A stretch of 23,237 nt of DNA from Branchiostoma floridae (taxonomy: Eukaryota > Chordata > Leptocardii > Amphioxiformes > Branchiostomatidae), in NCBI RefSeq assembly GCF_000003815.2, contig NC_049985.1:11241626-11264862 (forward strand), given 5' to 3'. A program made the position numbers and the translations under genes. Shown piece after piece: positions 19,716 through 23,237 of this stretch. Under the pieces are notes generated by a model, which was given only the letters and a program-made list of their open reading frames with translations, was not told the DNA's origin and did not search any database. Position 1 is the stretch's first letter. Each line of letters starts with the position of its first letter.

Positions 19716-20596
19716 GATATAGTATGTACATGTACAAGAGAGCCTAGTAGTAGAGAGAACAGTCAACTGTTGCTTTTCTGTCCATACTTGACGACACATA
19801 TACAAAAACCATGGTTTTAAGCTTGGTAAAAAAACTGTGTTTTTGTAACCTTGAAACAATGTTTCTTTTTGAAGTTGCCCAATTCCTTGGCATCGAGTTT
19901 CTTAAAATTGTACCAGTATTCTTGTGAAGCTAAAGACACTCTGTAGTTGATTTGGGTACTCTTTCTTATTCTCAGCACTTGCCGAATTACTGCCCTACCA
20001 CAACTTCCCTGTTTTTGGCCAAATAATGGAAATTCGCCCCAATACCTGCTGCCCTGTTGCCATGGCAACCAAGAATATGAAGCCAAAAGCTGATAGAAAG
20101 GTATCTTGGAGTGTAATGTATCATTTAATCACACAAAATGTGCAAAAAGAACTGAAGTAATGCAGTCAGTGCTTGCAGACCTTAGCAACGTCACACAAGT
20201 ACATGGCGAGGGGGGTATCCTAACTTCAGGGGGTATGTACAGGGGGGTTAGAGTTTTGCAATTGCCTAATTTTTGTGATTTCTGTGTTTAGATAGATCAT
20301 CTCCATATTTTAGGATGCGTATTTCAAAAAGTTTGTACTAATGTCCCCCCCTATTTATGGGGTGTTGTTTGCTCCGACTGGCAGACAGGAAACACCCGCG
20401 GCGCGCGGGCAGAAACTCCTAACTTCTGTCGAAAACTTAGCACCTAGTCACAAAACGCCCTGAATGTGTTAAAGTGATTAGATAAAAGGCTTGTGGCGTT
20501 CCGATTTGAGGCAGAGGTAAGAGGAGCGCCGGTGTAATTTTTCCGACTACTACTTTTTCTACGCGACTCAACCTCTGCTTGGAGAGTACGTCGAGG

Positions 20597-21290
20597 TGCG
20601 ATGTGATTCATCACACATTGCTTGATTGTGCTGTGCTTGTCTGTATTTGTTTCGGTGTACTTTTTGTAATGCAATTATTCTGATGATGACACAAAAATTA
20701 GCTATGGGCCTGAGTCTGTTCTCATCACGGCTTGTCATTAAAGAAAAATCTACATGACGAAAGCCTTACCCTCTGTCATAATGAGTTCTACAACGACTGT
20801 GTGCTTGTGTGCCAATTCGAATCGACTTCACATTAAAAATGAAGTCTATGTATTTTCACAAATTTACATTTAATGATTATACAACGAATCTCTCCATTGA
20901 TTTAAATCTTGATCTACGTCATCAAAACAATGTCAATTTCCTGCCTGTTTTTGCATTATCATTATTTTTTAATTCGAAAAAACAATAATACATCTGTCAA
21001 ATACAAATACTAACTAATGATTCTATAGTTAACTACTATTGCACATGGAGGGATAAGATGTACTGGTGTTCCTGGAAGAATTACATGGGTACAAGGGTAG
21101 TGGAACAGTCAGAAAAGGCAAAGTGTATAATTTCCTGCTTGTTCACAGATGAGACAAACACCCGAGAAGTAAAGGACAGTCACGAAATACAGGCTGGTGG
21201 ATACCGGCCATCTAGCAATCTGATTTCACACTACAAGTACCACCTATATCTAGTAAATCGCATCCTGACACCATAAATAGATTACGCACA
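20597..21290. other. Upstream flank of the receptor-like gene
   Basis: AT-rich sequence with no gene. CATAAATAG at 21272-21280 looks TATA-like but lies only about 10 bases before the start codon, so it is too close to act as a TATA box for this ATG. An upstream non-coding exon cannot be excluded. Confidence 0.4.
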
Positions 21291-23145
21291 ATGGCGACAG
21301 AAGAATCCACCTCCGTCGTCGGAACAACAAACGGTACCTCTAGCGACAAGCAAAATGAAAGAAACCCCAAGCACAGGGCCCAATGCCAAAGTGCCATTTA
21401 TGCAAATCCGGATTGTGAGCGAAACGACTTGGATCCAAATCCTATATACGCACATGGACATGAAGACAACCAGAAGCCAGATTCACACGCCCCGAATGCT
21501 GGTGCAGCTAACAGCGGTGCTCGTGGTGAGTCCGGCATCAAACCATGTGCTGTTGGATACCTGAAGGATGGCGACAACAACGGTTCAGCCGCAACAACAA
21601 GAGACAAAGATAGAGCACCTAGCGATGGACATATCGAACCATACGCTGTTGCATATGTTGAGCATCATGACCAGACGGCAAAAGTGTCCTTTCGGAAGAC
21701 AAAGGGGGTCACAAACTTGTCAGATTGTAGCTCATCCAGGATAGATGATGATGTTTCTGTTGGCGATATCGATGTGAACAGTGCACAGGAACCCAGACAC
21801 GCCACAAAGACGATGCACCAGAATACAATGTCCGGGCAGAACGCTGCAGCTGCAGTTCCAAATCCGAGGAGCGGACAAAACGCCCTGCTTCCTAATCCGA
21901 TATACGTGCCAAACGTCCACCGACAGACAGCTTGTGGTAAGATGTATGATTTAAACATTCCAAGGTATTTATCAGGGATCTCCATGGTGTTATACTCCCC
22001 CATACTGCAATGCCAACATTATCTATTTCATACATGTACACATCTAAAAGATTTGCTTTCTAAGGAATCTTTCTTTCATCTCTGTTCAGAAGGCAATTTT
22101 GCTCAACTCCCATTTGTATTTCAAAACGACAAAATTCTGCATACTAGTAGCTTCCAGCCCCCCCCCCCCCCATCGTTCATCTTCAAAAGCATTCAGAGGA
22201 TGCATGTCTTTCTTAAGTTAATCCTTTTCCTTGTTGTCAATCTGAGTAAAATGTAAAGATAATTCAATAGCCTTGCCATGTTGGCAGTTAGCTGTTATGT
22301 ACTGTGTCCAGGGCATGGTTTTGGGAGACGGATCCCAACTTTCTCGTCCCGCCGCCTTTTACATCAGCAACAGAAGTCAGCAAACTTAACACGACTTTCC
22401 TCACTTCACCCAAGTGTACGTGTACAAATGGGTATGCATCAGCTATATGCATTTGTACACCTGGGTGAAGTGAGTACAAGATCGTTAGCATGACCATGAC
22501 CTCTGGGTGACCCCACAGTCTATATAATGATCTCATTGAAATGTCCATTCCTTGTTGCAGAATGATCTTTGAACCTTGTGCGAAAGATTATTTTTCAGAT
22601 TGCAACTATCGCCGGGTGTGTGCCATTGCGGCAGGCGCTGTTGTCGTGTTGCTATTGCTTACGCTCGGTGCCTTTGTTGGCGTATACATCAACAACAATC
22701 TTCTGAATATTCAAAAGGTAAAAAGCAAAGGTCTTTTGCCTTTTTTCCATGCTCAAAGACGTTCATAAGATCAATTCTTCCTTGTATTTGGTACTTGGCA
22801 CAGAAGCTATTTCTAGTGATTGTGTCAGATAATTGCAGAGCAACTTGCTGTTGCATTGTATTCAAGATGATATTATCATTTATGTATCATATAATTCAAT
22901 CAGTCCAACACGCACATCGTTGAAAAACGTAAAGAGCATTACTGTTTTCTGATATTCAATGACATCGCTGCATGAAGTACATGTGATTGAAAATGAAACT
23001 TTGATAAGCTGGTGACAAATCTTCCATACAGCCAACACCGCATGAAGCCCCCACCCACACCCCCAACCGCACCCCCACCCCTGGTCACCCTGCCTGCTGC
23101 AGTACTGAGCCGACAAAAATGGCTGACCTTCGAGCTCCGTCTACG
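21291..23145 (+). CDS. Type II receptor-like membrane protein with tyrosine-motif tail (3'-partial, 3 exons)
   Basis: Exons 21291-21943, 22561-22717 and about 23032-23145 give 308 residues before the window ends. The ATG has a good context (ACAATGG). Residues 1-217 have no signal peptide, are hydrophilic and carry tyrosine motifs: AIYANP (Y37), NPIYAHG (Y53), AVGYLKD (Y90), EPYAVAYVEH (Y118, Y122) and NPIYVPN (Y205). The pairs IKPCAVGY and IEPYAVAY look like a repeat. Exon 2 has a Cys-containing linker, then YRR and a transmembrane segment (about 237-261). Exon 3 starts PTPHEAPTHTPNRTPTP, a stalk-like Pro/Thr-rich stretch. This layout puts the tail in the cytosol, where NPxY and YxxL-type motifs could recruit PTB or SH2 proteins; the ectodomain lies downstream. 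I recognise the tail style from amphioxus-specific receptor expansions but cannot name the gene. The exon 1 donor is ambiguous (21943 or 21936), and the exon 3 end is tentative. Confidence 0.68.
22400..22474. repeat. Fold-back repeat in the receptor-like gene's intron 1
   Basis: CTCACTTCACCCA at 22400 pairs with TGGGTGAAGTGAG ending at 22474, and the pairing continues through GTGTAC and CAAATG towards a centre near 22436-22449 with ATGCAT on both sides. It forms a hairpin of roughly 25-30 bp per arm with a few unpaired bases. No target duplication was identified, so it may be a small MITE or a locally formed palindrome. Confidence 0.6.
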
Positions 23146-23237
23146 GTGGGTAGACTTTCCTTTTCTGTCTGAATACGTCTCATTTTCGAATCTTCCTTGT
23201 TCTTCCTGTAGGCTTTAGAATTGTTTGTTTTCTGTCC

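Larger units (their letters stand above)
17951..20351. mobile_element. Middle TA-flanked DNA transposon nested in the outer element
   Basis: The ends GGGGGGGACA and TGTCCCCCCC are flanked by TA on both sides (17949-17950, 20352-20353). The inverted arms run inward about 150 bp with divergence; the best-kept block is 18063-18091 against 20222-20250, 28 of 29 bases complementary. TA target duplication suggests a Tc1/mariner-like or similar group. The arms could instead be subterminal repeats of the outer element, but their offset from the outer TIRs differs (about 340 versus 165 bases), which favours a separate insertion. Confidence 0.65.
17538..20588. mobile_element. Outer DNA transposon, 71-bp TIRs, TACTCTCC family, with nested insertions
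   Basis: TIRs 17538-17608 and 20518-20588 match at about 68 of 71 positions and begin TACTCTCCAAG, the same terminus as the element at 11104-11307. The flanks CGTCGACG (17530-17537) and CGTCGAGG (20589-20596) are an 8-bp target duplication with one mismatch. Removing the TA-flanked element at 17951-20351 leaves about 650 bp, so the outer element was probably a non-autonomous MITE that served as a landing site. No intact transposase frame. Confidence 0.85.

Noticed and set aside
19817-20086. 89-codon minus-strand frame
   Set aside because: No domain is recognisable and it lies in transposon DNA; composition alone does not support a gene.
21665-22003. 112-codon minus-strand frame
   Set aside because: It is antisense to the tyrosine-motif exon, whose composition and splice context clearly favour the + strand.
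1-23237. CRISPR array, bacterial operon or rRNA
   Set aside because: No regularly spaced direct repeats, no ribosome-binding-site gene chains and no rRNA sequence; the genes are spliced animal genes.

Overview
The window is eukaryotic and very probably from a cephalochordate (amphioxus, Branchiostoma-like). This is inferred from three intron-rich animal genes on the + strand, many short fold-back DNA transposons, and a type II membrane protein whose cytoplasmic tail has the NPIY / EPYAVAY tyrosine motifs I associate with lineage-expanded amphioxus receptors. No bacterial, organellar or viral genes were seen.

Region 1 (about 1-10,080): the 3' 15 exons of an ACSF2-type acyl-CoA synthetase. Its exons join in phase from 723 to a stop at 8863 and give 572 residues. 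The first exon, expected to carry the mitochondrial targeting peptide, lies upstream of the window. One intron appears to be of GC-AG type, and intron 1 carries a tRNA-like SINE fragment.

Region 2 (about 10,080-15,270): a three-exon gene for a 410-residue multi-pass membrane protein of the Fuseless family. It has a 19-nt first coding exon under a promoter-like block rich in inverted repeats, a 2.8-kb intron holding a fold-back transposon and a LINE 3' tail, one long exon with almost all membrane segments, and a short cytoplasmic C-terminal exon. The protein shows an internal duplication of its four-helix unit.

Region 3 (about 15,270-21,290): gene-poor DNA dominated by mobile elements. There is a 190-bp fold-back element flanked by TAA, a small TA-flanked element, and a nested set: an outer element (17538-20588, 71-bp terminal inverted repeats, 8-bp target duplication) contains a TA-flanked 2.4-kb element, which contains a hAT-like fold-back flanked by GATAT. 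The outer element shares its terminal motif with the fold-back in the Region 2 intron.

Region 4 (21,291 to the end): the 5' part of a type II single-pass receptor-like gene: a tyrosine-motif cytoplasmic tail, a transmembrane exon and a Pro/Thr-rich stalk exon; the ectodomain is beyond the window. Two competing splice donors end exon 1, and only the weaker one keeps the membrane-anchored frame. I see no operon-like link between the three genes; they are independent metabolic, membrane/synaptic and surface-receptor loci.
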